Made by a program: the position numbers and the translations under genes. A stretch of 64,000 bases of DNA from Paenibacillus_E sp040812395 (GTDB lineage Bacteria; Bacillota; Bacilli; Paenibacillales; NBRC-103111): positions 1 to 64,000 of the forward strand of contig NZ_JBFNXH010000003.1 of NCBI RefSeq assembly GCF_040812395.1, read 5' to 3'. The stretch's first letter is position 1. Every line of letters starts with the position of its first letter. Shown here piece after piece: positions 24,692 to 32,653 of this stretch. The notes beneath the pieces were generated by a model, which worked only from the letters and a program-made list of their open reading frames with translations, did no database searches and had not been told where the DNA came from.

Positions 24692-24708
24692 TTTCATTGT
24701 TAATGAAA
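24692..24708. promoter_or_regulatory. second palindrome upstream of the DUF2975/XRE operon
   Basis: TTTCATT and AATGAAA are perfect 7-base arms around GTT, 29 bases centre to centre from the first palindrome. The two do not share a sequence, so they may bind different proteins or one may be part of a promoter. Confidence 0.4.
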
Positions 24709-24726
24709 TATCCTTTTTATGTTAAG

Positions 24727-24758
24727 CAAAAAAATAAGAAGCATTTCTCATTACAAAG
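24727..24758 (-). terminator. terminator after the NAD(P)-binding oxidoreductase
   Basis: AGCATTTCT pairs with AGAAATGCT; on the minus strand it is followed by TCTTATTTTTTT. It lies 184 bases downstream of the oxidoreductase stop. The sequence between 24759 and 24941 shows no gene. Confidence 0.55.
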
Positions 24759-24941
24759 AAATGCTCCTACTATAAAATGTTAAATTTACAATTTCTTCAA
24801 CAAAACTGCCCGATAGTTACTTCAGAGAAAATGTTATATGAGTGTTTTGGTCATTATAAAATCTATTTGTTCTTCATCACCCCTATAAAAAGAGTGTGCT
24901 CCTGTTGAACAAAGTCCATTTTTTTATTGTTTCTTCTGCCA

Positions 24942-25580
24942 TTAAGCTTCGCCAACAACGGTGAATCGCTCGTTTTTATGCTGCGGGTTTTCAATCTCAT
25001 CCAACAGAGCGATGGCATAGTCTGCATAGCTGATATAGCTCTGTCCTTGCGAGTTCGTCAACAGATGATCCTTGCCTTTTTGGTAAGCTCCGGTCCGTTT
25101 GCCTTGCGGATCGAAGAACGCAGATGGGGAAATGAATGTCCATTGGATACCCGTGCTTTGCTGCAGATCTTTCAAGTTCTCACCTTGATTTAAAGCAGTC
25201 GGCAAATATTCTTTGGGGAATTCAGGCGTATCCACGACGCGAATCGTTTTATCAGGATCTACATATAAGCTTCCAGCTCCGCCAACAACAAGCAGTCTAG
25301 TGTTAGGAGCTCCTTTCAACGCTTCAATAAGAACTTTCCCAGCTTCTACATGCTTATGTTCTTGTCCCGGCGCCGCTCCGAATGCATTCACAACGCCATC
25401 AAATGCGCTTAAATCCGCCGAAGTTAAGGCGAATACATCCTTTTCGATAACAGCAACTCTTTGATTATCGATCTTGGATGCGTCTCTTACGATCGCTGTA
25501 ACCGAATGCCCTCTATCCAAAGACTCCTTCACAATGTTGTTTCCTGCTTTACCGCTTGCTCCAATAACAGCTATTTTCAT
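24942..25580 (-). CDS. NAD(P)-binding oxidoreductase (YwnB/NmrA-like)
   Basis: A 212-residue atypical short-chain dehydrogenase relative. MKIAVIGASGKAGNNIVKESL is the dinucleotide-binding GxxGxxG loop, followed by GHSVTAIVRD and the DGVVNAFGAAPGQEH segment typical of YwnB-type proteins. The catalytic YxxxK of classical SDRs is not evident, as usual in this group. The frame is open to 25688, but GGAGGG seven bases before 25580 sets the start. Upstream lies a consensus promoter overlapped by two palindromic operators, so the gene is probably repressor-controlled, perhaps by a thiol- or quinone-sensing regulator, as many YwnB relatives are. Confidence 0.85.
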   Translation of the reverse strand: MKIAVIGASGKAGNNIVKESLDRGHSVTAIVRDASKIDNQRVAVIEKDVFALTSADLSAFDGVVNAFGAAPGQEHKHVEAGKVLIEALKGAPNTRLLVVGGAGSLYVDPDKTIRVVDTPEFPKEYLPTALNQGENLKDLQQSTGIQWTFISPSAFFDPQGKRTGAYQKGKDHLLTNSQGQSYISYADYAIALLDEIENPQHKNERFTVVGEA

Positions 25581-25622
25581 TTGATATCCCTCCACTGAGT
25601 TTATATTATTTTCAATCTCGTC

Positions 25623-25639
25623 GTAATCAATATGATTAC
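25623..25639. promoter_or_regulatory. palindromic operator 1 of the oxidoreductase gene
   Basis: GTAATCA and TGATTAC are perfect 7-base arms around ATA. Its centre is 30 bases from operator 2, so both lie on nearly the same DNA face, downstream of the -10 element. Confidence 0.7.
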
Positions 25640-25652
25640 AACTTATCTCGAT

Positions 25653-25688
25653 GTAATCATTATAGTTACAACTAGTATGAATTGTCAA
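25653..25688 (-). promoter_or_regulatory. consensus promoter with operator 2 over the -10
   Basis: On the minus strand TTGACA (25683-25688) and TATAAT (25659-25664) are 18 bases apart. The palindrome GTAATCA-TTA-TAGTTAC (25653-25669, 5 of 7 arm positions paired) covers the -10 box. Binding of a repressor here would block RNA polymerase. Confidence 0.75.
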
Positions 25689-25773
25689 CCCTACTTTTTT
25701 TTAACCCCTGCATGCATTTTCAAGCTTACATTGGGGGAAAAGAAAGTAGATCAGCTACATGGAGGTGATCTAC

Positions 25774-25995
25774 TTGTCAACCAGTATCTACTATTTGATT
25801 TTTTCCGTTATTTTAATCGCAGGAGTCTTATTCACAATTCTTATTGGAAAATCAAAGCCTAATCGAGACGGGAATCCGGAGTACGACAATAAAACTAGAG
25901 GCAATTGGTCCAGATTGACTTTGTTTTATGTGATCGCCATTGCACTAGGCATTCTCGCATTACTTGTTTACATCGTGAAAACGACTGCTCAGTAA
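25774..25995 (+). CDS. small membrane protein of unknown function
   Basis: A 73-residue protein with two membrane segments (IYYLIFSVILIAGVLFTILIG and LTLFYVIAIALGILALLVYIV) and a short charged loop between them. I do not recognise it. GGAGGTGATC, nearly a full anti-16S match, lies eight bases before TTG at 25774, which is preferred over the ATG at 25759 that overlaps the ribosome binding site. It is divergent from the oxidoreductase, with the twin-operator region between them. Confidence 0.6.
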   Translation: MSTSIYYLIFSVILIAGVLFTILIGKSKPNRDGNPEYDNKTRGNWSRLTLFYVIAIALGILALLVYIVKTTAQ

Positions 25996-26022
25996 CTCAA
26001 CATGGAGGAGTAAAATGGATCC

Positions 26023-26067
26023 AAAAAAAAGACACTACAGGAGAATGAATGATTCTCAGTAGTGTCT
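26023..26067 (-). terminator. intrinsic terminator after msrAB
   Basis: AGACACTAC pairs with GTAGTGTCT, with an inner GAGAAT/ATTCTC extension. On the minus strand it is followed by eight T residues. It is about 105 bases after the msrAB stop and can also stop plus-strand transcription. Confidence 0.8.
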
Positions 26068-26171
26068 ATCCTTTACAAATTAGTCATCCGTTGGCCTGGC
26101 ATAGACGCCGCGGCCACCATTAACAAGCCTCTGGCTTCAGCTATCCTTGGTTTATTGTATGCGGTGCATGG

Positions 26172-27170
26172 TTACAACTTGTCAGGATTCGTTTCGTCAT
26201 TCTTAAAGAAACGCAGATAGGCTCCATACCCTTCTGCCGCCAAATCATCGACTGGGATAAATCTTAGCGATGCGGAATTAATGCAATATCGAAGCCCGGA
26301 AGGCCCTGGTCCATCTGGAAATACATGTCCTAAATGAGAATCCGCTTCTTGGCTGCGCACTTCGGTACGAACCATGAAGTGGCTTGTATCCACCTTTTCC
26401 TTCACAGTGCCTTGAAATATCGGTTTCGTAAAGCTCGGCCAGCCGCAGCCTGAATCGAACTTGTCGTAAGAACTGAATAACGGCTCGCCCGACACGATAT
26501 CCACATAAAGTCCTTCTTCATGTGAATCCCAGAATTCATTCGTAAAGGGACGCTCAGTCGCATTGTTTTGCGTAACTTCATACTGCAACGGAGTCAGCTT
26601 CTCTTTACGGGCTTCTCTATCTTTCGCTGTATTCCAGTGGCGTTCGATATAAGCATCGCGCCCAGAACCTTTGCGGTAAGCTTTATAGCGCAGCGGATTT
26701 TTGTGATGATAATCCTGATGATAGTCCTCAGCCGCGTAAAACGTCTCCGCAGGAACGATTTCCGTCACAATGGGACGGTCAAACCGTCCGCTTTGCGCCA
26801 AAGCTGCCTTAGATGCTTCGGCCTTCAATCTCTGCTCTTCGCTATGATAAAAGATCGCCGGGCGATACGATGAGCCACGGTCATGAAATTGCCCTCCGCT
26901 GTCGGTCGGATCGATTTGACGCCAAAAAATGTCTAATAACTTCTCATAGGGGAAGAGATCAGGGTCAAACTTGATTTGCACTGCCTCTGCATGGCCCGTC
27001 GTCTCCGAGCACACTTCCTTGTAGGTCGGATTCAAAGTATGGCCGCCGGTATATCCGGAAACCATGCCAAGGATTCCTGGCAGTTCCTCAAATGGAGTAA
27101 CCATGCACCAAAAACAACCGCCAGCAAACGTTGCCAGCTCATAATCAACACGACCAGCTTGTTCAATCAT
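26172..27170 (-). CDS. msrAB: bifunctional peptide methionine sulfoxide reductase MsrA-MsrB
   Basis: A 332-residue fusion that reduces both stereoisomers of methionine sulfoxide in proteins. The MsrA half (residues 10-165) has the catalytic GGCFWC motif (Cys19) and HQDYHHKNP; the MsrB half (about 185-325) has CGWPSFTKP, HLGHVFPDGP and the catalytic cysteine in RYCINSASLRF. The two CxxC zinc sites of some MsrB proteins are absent, which is normal for one subclass. The ATG at 27170 is preferred over a GTG 12 bases upstream because GAGGTGG fits it better. It is monocistronic. It protects against oxidative damage in the cytosol; no signal peptide is seen. Confidence 0.93.
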   Translation of the reverse strand: MIEQAGRVDYELATFAGGCFWCMVTPFEELPGILGMVSGYTGGHTLNPTYKEVCSETTGHAEAVQIKFDPDLFPYEKLLDIFWRQIDPTDSGGQFHDRGSSYRPAIFYHSEEQRLKAEASKAALAQSGRFDRPIVTEIVPAETFYAAEDYHQDYHHKNPLRYKAYRKGSGRDAYIERHWNTAKDREARKEKLTPLQYEVTQNNATERPFTNEFWDSHEEGLYVDIVSGEPLFSSYDKFDSGCGWPSFTKPIFQGTVKEKVDTSHFMVRTEVRSQEADSHLGHVFPDGPGPSGLRYCINSASLRFIPVDDLAAEGYGAYLRFFKNDETNPDKL

Positions 27171-27237
27171 CTCCTGCTCCACCTCTTTCTTCTTTCTTCC
27201 TTAACCTCTCTATGATACCAAAAGAATGGCATACAGC

Positions 27238-27269
27238 CAAAAAACACCGCTCAACAATGTGAACGGTGC
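27238..27269 (-). terminator. intrinsic terminator after ppaC
   Basis: On the minus strand CACCGTTCA pairs with TTGAGCGGTG around a short loop, followed by six T residues. Confidence 0.7.
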
Positions 27270-27290
27270 TGCTGGTTCATCTTTTTTGAC

Positions 27291-28223
27291 TTACAGCTTA
27301 TTGAATACATCCGTTAGAACAGGAACGATTTGCGATTTACGCGAAACAACGCCCTTAAGTGTTGCTTTGTTATCAACCAGCTGCACGTTGTAGGCTTTCT
27401 CAACCGCATCTGATTTACGACCCAGCGCCAAGCCAACAGAGTCATTGTTCAAAATATCCGTTACAACGAACAGGAACAAGTCGAGGTTTTTCTCAGCGAT
27501 ATTAGCCGACAATGCAGCTTCGAGTTCCGGCTGCTTTACAAGTACTTCATTAACGTCAACCGCATTGACTTGTGCGATTTCCACTTTGTAACTGCCCATT
27601 TGGAATTCTTTGGCATCCAGCGTAATCAATTGCGCGATCGTTTTGTCGCTTAAATCCGCTCCTGCTTTCAGCATGTCCAAACCATAAGCTTCCGCGTTCA
27701 CGCCGGCGATTTCTGCCAATTCGCGAGCTGCGGCAACATCTTGCTCTGTGCAAGTCGGGGACTTGAACAGCAAAGAATCCGAAATAATGGCGGAAAGCAT
27801 CAAACCAGCAATAGCTTTATCAATGGCAATACCGTTTTCTTTGTACAATTTATTTAAAATAGTTGCTGTGCAACCTACAGGCTCTGCGCGGTAATAAAGC
27901 GGATGGCTGGTTTCGAAATTAGCAATACGGTGGTGATCGATAACTTCTACTACACGAACTTGATCAATGTCGCTAGCGCTTTGTTGGCGCTCAACGTGGT
28001 CTACCAAGATTACGTTTTTCACTTCATTAGCAACCGTTTCAACGAGGCGAGGCGCTTCAACTTTAAACGTATCCAGTGCAAATTGCGTTTCACCGTTAAC
28101 AGCACCCAGACGGACTGGCTCTACGTTTTGACCTAGTTTGGTTTTCAATGCCGCGTAGGCAATCGCAGAACAAATTGAATCGGTGTCTGGATTTTTATGT
28201 CCGAAAATAAGTGTTTTTTCCAT
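27291..28223 (-). CDS. ppaC: manganese-dependent inorganic pyrophosphatase
   Basis: A 310-residue family II pyrophosphatase of the DHH superfamily, which splits pyrophosphate in the cytosol and pulls biosynthetic reactions forward. Metal ligands are in IFGHKNPDTDS (H9, D13, D15), ILVDH and VIDHHRI (DHH motif); the C-terminal DHHA2 domain ends with GVVSRKSQIVP, which holds the substrate-binding SRKKQ-like motif. Full length. TAAGGAG precedes the ATG. It is monocistronic, with a terminator directly downstream. Confidence 0.95.
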   Translation of the reverse strand: MEKTLIFGHKNPDTDSICSAIAYAALKTKLGQNVEPVRLGAVNGETQFALDTFKVEAPRLVETVANEVKNVILVDHVERQQSASDIDQVRVVEVIDHHRIANFETSHPLYYRAEPVGCTATILNKLYKENGIAIDKAIAGLMLSAIISDSLLFKSPTCTEQDVAAARELAEIAGVNAEAYGLDMLKAGADLSDKTIAQLITLDAKEFQMGSYKVEIAQVNAVDVNEVLVKQPELEAALSANIAEKNLDLFLFVVTDILNNDSVGLALGRKSDAVEKAYNVQLVDNKATLKGVVSRKSQIVPVLTDVFNKL

Positions 28224-28330
28224 TTCAAAACTCCTTAATCGTTTTTATTGGCGAGAAGTATGAATCTCTAATAACGATTATACTAAATTATTCATGTAAA
28301 TCCACTACTAAACCAAAAGCTTTAGTGTGA

Positions 28331-28687
28331 TTAATTCGGTTTCTGCTTATTATACCCTCTCTCGCCATAAGGCTGGAGCTTTTCGAGCCATTTCGCTTCC
28401 AGCTTTTTGAGGGCATCCGCGGCGTCGAAATATCCGGTTTCCTTCACTTTAAGCACTTCCAACAGTTCGAAAACGAAAGCTTCTTTGCCGAAATCTTTCC
28501 AATCTTGCTGAAGCTCTTTGTTCAGATGGGTACCCATCTCGAGTGAAATTTGTTTCCCATTCATCGATTTTAGATTTTTAGTGCTGTCGACCCATACTTT
28601 ATCGTTTTTCGTATTCCGAATTTGATAAATGCCTGCCTCTGTTTTTATTTCTTTATATAGTTGTTGTAATTCTTGTCTGCGATTCAT
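28331..28687 (-). CDS. GIY-YIG fold protein
   Basis: A 118-residue protein with a GIY-YIG-like core: EAGIYQIRNTKNDKVWVDSTKNL stands for the GIY and YIG strands, and KWLEKLQPYGERGYN is the conserved tail of the Bacillales group. The second motif is VWVDS rather than YIGxS, so nuclease activity is doubtful. AAGGAG nine bases before the ATG at 28687 sets the start. It lies 28 bases after the DUF2087 protein gene on the same strand and probably shares its transcript, an arrangement known in Bacillales. Confidence 0.75.
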   Translation of the reverse strand: MNRRQELQQLYKEIKTEAGIYQIRNTKNDKVWVDSTKNLKSMNGKQISLEMGTHLNKELQQDWKDFGKEAFVFELLEVLKVKETGYFDAADALKKLEAKWLEKLQPYGERGYNKQKPN

Positions 28688-28715
28688 TGCGCTCTTCTCC
28701 TTATTATTCATGTTA

Positions 28716-29471
28716 TCATCCCATCAACCAATACTCGCTGCCGTCTTCTTTTCTGTCCAGGAAGCCGTACTCAATCAAATATCGTCGCAGCGTGACAAAA
28801 TCGTGATACGCTTCTTTCAATATCTCATTAATTTCCTTCTCGCTATATAGGCGATCCGCTTCGAAACGCTTGGCAATCTCACGCAAGACCACGAGTTTAT
28901 GCTTTTCCTGCAGTGAGAAAGTGGTCAGAGACCCCGTCACGCCCTCAGGGAAATATTTTTGGACGATTTTCTCATACTCTTCCTGGGTAACATTGTATCG
29001 TTCGTCGACCATTGTGGCTGTTTTGTGAATGTCCACGAAAGTTGGCGCATGCTGGTCCTTCTCCTTCAACAATTCCATCATAGCCAGGAATACTTTGGAC
29101 TGGCGCTCTTTTTCTTTCAAGCCAAAACGATGGTTGCGAATCGTTGATGCGCTCCCGATAGCTAATTCTTTTTGAACCTCAGCATCGTTCTTTCCTTCAT
29201 AAAAAAGTTTCAACAAGCTGTTCTGGTGCTCTGTAAGACCTGTCAGCTTTTTGTTCAGCCCGATTAAGTAGTGAAAAACAGACCCATGCTTCGCCTGAAT
29301 ATGATGCTTCATGTATCGTTCAGCCTCATAATAGATGCTATCTTCTGGATAAATAAGGCCAATCTCTGTTCGCTTGCCGCAAAGCAGGCACGTATAATAA
29401 TTCCCCTCTTGCACATATCCTTGTTTCAACTCATCCAAACTCGCATTCCAAAACCCATCAGTTACTTCCAT
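28716..29471 (-). CDS. DUF2087 domain transcriptional regulator
   Basis: A 251-residue protein. The N-terminus has a CxxC pair (CLLCGKR) with a later histidine pair (MKHHIQAKHG), suggesting a zinc-binding part. A LuxR-type helix-turn-helix follows (LTEHQNSLLKLFYEGKNDAEVQKELAIGSASTIRNHRFGLKEK, about 85-125). The C-terminal DUF2087 domain (about 165-250) ends RRYLIEYGFLDRKEDGSEYW. It is likely a DNA-binding regulator. The start is uncertain: ATG at 29471 is used, and a TTG at 29477 with AGGA six bases before it is an alternative. It forms a unit with the GIY-YIG gene. Confidence 0.75.
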   Translation of the reverse strand: MEVTDGFWNASLDELKQGYVQEGNYYTCLLCGKRTEIGLIYPEDSIYYEAERYMKHHIQAKHGSVFHYLIGLNKKLTGLTEHQNSLLKLFYEGKNDAEVQKELAIGSASTIRNHRFGLKEKERQSKVFLAMMELLKEKDQHAPTFVDIHKTATMVDERYNVTQEEYEKIVQKYFPEGVTGSLTTFSLQEKHKLVVLREIAKRFEADRLYSEKEINEILKEAYHDFVTLRRYLIEYGFLDRKEDGSEYWLMG

Positions 29472-29591
29472 TTTCAAACACATCCTAATGTTGTTTATTA
29501 TATAATAGATATATTATTACATCGTTTGTTTAATTGTCAATTCCAACTTCACAGCAAACAACCCCAGTTTCATTGGGGGCAAGAATGAGTG

Positions 29592-29880
29592 CTATCTTTG
29601 CTTGCGGGAGCTGCGCTTGCACGTGATAGGAAATTCAGATTTTTGCCATTCCAGGAACTCTACTTGCTGCTCACGAGGCATCTCAGAGGCCAGATTTTTT
29701 CGAGCCACGCTGATTGGGTGAATAGTTTCCCGACTTCAGCGTAGAGTTCGTTGATCTGATTTTCATTTTTCATTTTAGTGATGCCTTCGCGATCATCGAC
29801 ATTCAACTGGGGAAGATTATGAATTACTTTCAGAATTTCCAGTACAACACATGCTTTTTCATCAGGTATGAATTTCCTTC
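29592..29880 (-). pseudogene. IS3-family transposase remnant (OrfA end and OrfB start)
   Basis: Minus-strand reading gives KMKNENQINELYAEVGKLFT, then SAWLEK, matching the end of IS3-type OrfA. In another frame it gives KNLASEMPREQQVEFLEWQ, the beginning of OrfB, which stops at 29592. Both genes are truncated and no terminal inverted repeats were recognised. It lies directly upstream of the low-GC beta-helix gene. Confidence 0.75.
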
Positions 29881-30074
29881 ACTTGGTTGACATACAACTA
29901 AGAAACTCCTTTTTTTGCTGCCTAGTTTCCATCTAGTATTATAAAGAGCCCATTAATATCCCTCGAACACAGTCAAATAACTGAGATATTTTTTTGAATT
30001 TCTCAATTCCACAATATACAAAAAAAATCAGATCACGCTATGATAGTTACAATTAGTATCAAGGAGGCGGTTTT

Positions 30075-32102
30075 GTGGAGAAAGGCAATGACAAAAGTGT
30101 ATCGAGAAGGAAATTAGCTGGTAATAAAGTACTTCAGCCTGCTGCTGCTCAATCATCTAGTCAAACAACCATTAATGTTAAAGACCACGGTGCAATTGGA
30201 GACGGCGTGCATGACGATACTACAAACATACAAAATGCATTTAATACAATTATATCGGGTGGGACAATCTTTGCACCTGCAGGAACTTATTTGATTAATG
30301 GTACCATCCGTGTAAATGGTAAGAATATCATTTTTTCCTGTGATGGTAAGGTAGAATTCATAGGAACTGGCAGCTTCAATTTTGACAGTCAGCTTTCAAG
30401 TTCGGTCAATGCGAATAACCTAGATGATGGTAGTAATATTGTAACATCAACTATTTCCGTTGTAGAAGGGGATTATGTCCAGATAGCAGGTGATATTTCC
30501 CACTCCGATTATTCTCCCTCAAGATATACATACTTAAAATTCGTTGCGAAAGTTGAGGAAGTTGCTTCTGGCGTTATTAAATTAGACAGACAGATTAAGT
30601 ACAACTTAACTGCTGTTACTATTTCGAAAATAAATCTACCCTATCATCTATCTATCCAAGATAACATATTTTTTAATGGGGTCGGGCTTACTGTAGCTCA
30701 TGCCGTTGGTGGCAAGTATAGAATAAATGTAACCGGATCAATAGCAGGAACTTCTGCGAGCGGTGTATATTTTAATCAATGCTGTGATTTCGTTGTCAAT
30801 TTTAAGAGCATAAAATTTGCTGCAGTTTTTGGAATGGTAATGAATGATTGTAATAATTTCGAAGCAGCAATTATAGCAACGAGAACAGGTTTGTCCGATG
30901 GGACAGGATCAAAAGCGTTTCGTGCTAATGGTATACAACACGCAAGGATTAAAGCTATATATACGGATTCACCAGACCGAGATAGTACGATTTTTGCGGC
31001 AAGGAACCTCACTTATGACGTAAAATCGATAGCTGGTGGTCGATATTACAGAGAAAACAATATTAGTACAGGTAATCGGCTCGAATCAGTTCAATTCTCG
31101 GAGAGTGACGATATTCATGTCATCGCAGAGATGCTTAATTGTGATGATCAAGCTGTAGAGTTTTTAAATGTAACCAATTCTACAATTACTGCAAAACGAC
31201 TTCATACCCTATCTGGGGCATCGGAGGCACCGATTGTCCTTAAAGAAACTTGTAGTCACATTACTATCCCTAATCCAGTCATCAGGTCAAATAGTCCGTA
31301 TGGTATTAAACTAGAGTGCCCATCAGGGCTTAACACGATCAAAATTATCAATGCTGACATTGAAAACTCCCTTGCAAGAGGCTCTGGAATTTATATTCGC
31401 GATAGTTTAATTGAATATGATTTAAATACCAAAATTATCGGTGGCCATATTAAAGCTGAAAACCCTATTGTTATTAGCGCAATGCATAATGGAGTTCTAA
31501 TCAAGGATACAATCGTAGAAACTACATTTGGACATGCTATTCAAGGATTGGCCGACTACATGACTGTGGATGGTGTAGTCGCACTAGGTTGTGATGGCAC
31601 AACTGTACGCGCTGTAGTATCATCTGGTGAACACGATCAGGTCACGAATGTTGTATCAGATGGTGTGATTTACATTAGAGAACAAGCTAAATATAAATTC
31701 TCTTTGTATCGTTATACAAACAACAGAGTTCCGCAAATTTTTATAGAAAATGAGTATATTTTTTATATCAAAAATGGTTTGTACTACGTTTCTGGTGAGC
31801 CAACATTATATACATTTGAAAATGATACGATATTGTATCCAGCGAATATGCAAACAGGGGGGATTTTCTGTTACATTTGTACTACAGGAGGTAGTAAATA
31901 TGCGAATTGGGTAACTAATACAAGCTACCTTCTAGGGCAACGTGTAAACAATGCAGGGAATGTGTATGAATGCATAACAGCAGGTACATCTGGTGAAAGC
32001 GCTCCAACCGGAGATGGAAGCAGTTACATTGATGGCATTGATGGAGTAACTTGGAAATTCGTTTCATCATATATCCAATATACCTTTTCAACCCGCAATT
32101 AA
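30075..32102 (+). CDS. pectate-lyase-like beta-helix protein with C-terminal carbohydrate-binding-like segment
   Basis: A 675-residue protein. INVKDHGAIGDGVHDDTTNIQNAF (about 33-56) is the entry strand of the pectate-lyase_3 beta-helix superfamily, shared by polysaccharide lyases and phage tail spikes. The middle is a long right-handed helix repeat. Near the end, WVTNTSYLLGQRVNNAGNVYECITAGTSG followed by WKFVSSY matches small carbohydrate-binding modules of secreted and phage proteins. The N-terminus has SRRKLAG, like a Tat motif, but no hydrophobic stretch follows. AAGGAGG lies seven bases before the GTG start. It is visibly AT-richer than its neighbours and next to an IS3 remnant, so it was probably acquired. 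Confidence 0.7.
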   Translation: MEKGNDKSVSRRKLAGNKVLQPAAAQSSSQTTINVKDHGAIGDGVHDDTTNIQNAFNTIISGGTIFAPAGTYLINGTIRVNGKNIIFSCDGKVEFIGTGSFNFDSQLSSSVNANNLDDGSNIVTSTISVVEGDYVQIAGDISHSDYSPSRYTYLKFVAKVEEVASGVIKLDRQIKYNLTAVTISKINLPYHLSIQDNIFFNGVGLTVAHAVGGKYRINVTGSIAGTSASGVYFNQCCDFVVNFKSIKFAAVFGMVMNDCNNFEAAIIATRTGLSDGTGSKAFRANGIQHARIKAIYTDSPDRDSTIFAARNLTYDVKSIAGGRYYRENNISTGNRLESVQFSESDDIHVIAEMLNCDDQAVEFLNVTNSTITAKRLHTLSGASEAPIVLKETCSHITIPNPVIRSNSPYGIKLECPSGLNTIKIINADIENSLARGSGIYIRDSLIEYDLNTKIIGGHIKAENPIVISAMHNGVLIKDTIVETTFGHAIQGLADYMTVDGVVALGCDGTTVRAVVSSGEHDQVTNVVSDGVIYIREQAKYKFSLYRYTNNRVPQIFIENEYIFYIKNGLYYVSGEPTLYTFENDTILYPANMQTGGIFCYICTTGGSKYANWVTNTSYLLGQRVNNAGNVYECITAGTSGESAPTGDGSSYIDGIDGVTWKFVSSYIQYTFSTRN

Positions 32103-32126
32103 AATCATATAAAATAAACAATTTTT

Positions 32127-32167
32127 AAAAAAAGCGGCGCTCCATTTACTGAGCATCGCTTTTTTTA
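32127..32167. terminator. bidirectional terminator between beta-helix and GNAT genes
   Basis: AAAAAAAGCG-GC-GCTC pairs with GAGC-AT-CGCTTTTTTT. It serves the convergent genes on both sides. Confidence 0.85.
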
Positions 32168-32175
32168 TAGATTGT

Positions 32176-32631
32176 TTATATTTTTTTCTCAAAACATAAG
32201 CTGCTCTTCGTATCGATGTATTCTCCGAACGGTTCGATCGGATAATAGCCATATTTGGCATACAGCCCGATCGCTTCATGCTGCGGAGCGCCTGTTTCTA
32301 GCCGAACAATGTCATATCCCGTTTCTTTGGCATGCTGTTCAAGGAAAGCTAGTATTTGTGAGGCAATTCCGCGATTCCGATACGCAGGATCGACAAAAAA
32401 TCGTTTCAGCTCGGTGATCTCCTGATCATAGGGCCTCAAAGCGCCGCAGCCTACAGGGACTTCGCCTTCGTACGCAACTGCGAAAGTGATTTCTTCTACG
32501 GAGGGGTCGTTGAAGTCTACGAAATGAATTTCTTCTATCGGGTATATTTCTTTCAGATAGTGATCCAGCTTAGCAATTAATCCATGCAAGGAAGAATTGG
32601 TGTGGCTTACGAGTTTAATCTCAATACTCAT
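32176..32631 (-). CDS. GNAT-family N-acetyltransferase
   Basis: A 151-residue single-domain GNAT. ELKRFFVDPAYRNRGIASQILAFLEQHA holds motif A with the RNRGIAS acetyl-CoA loop, and GLYAKYGYYPIEPFG is motif B. The acceptor is unknown. The minus-strand GGAGG lies 12 bases before the ATG, a long spacing. It follows the metallophosphoesterase gene by 22 bases, so both probably form one transcript. Confidence 0.9.
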   Translation of the reverse strand: MSIEIKLVSHTNSSLHGLIAKLDHYLKEIYPIEEIHFVDFNDPSVEEITFAVAYEGEVPVGCGALRPYDQEITELKRFFVDPAYRNRGIASQILAFLEQHAKETGYDIVRLETGAPQHEAIGLYAKYGYYPIEPFGEYIDTKSSLCFEKKI

Positions 32632-32653
32632 TGTCGATTGACGCCTCCGTAAC

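Noticed and set aside
26015..26062. 15-codon frame (MDPKKRHYRRMNDSQ) with GGAGGAG before its ATG.
   Set aside because: It lies inside the msrAB terminator hairpin; the good ribosome binding site is curious but the product would be formed by the stem sequence itself.
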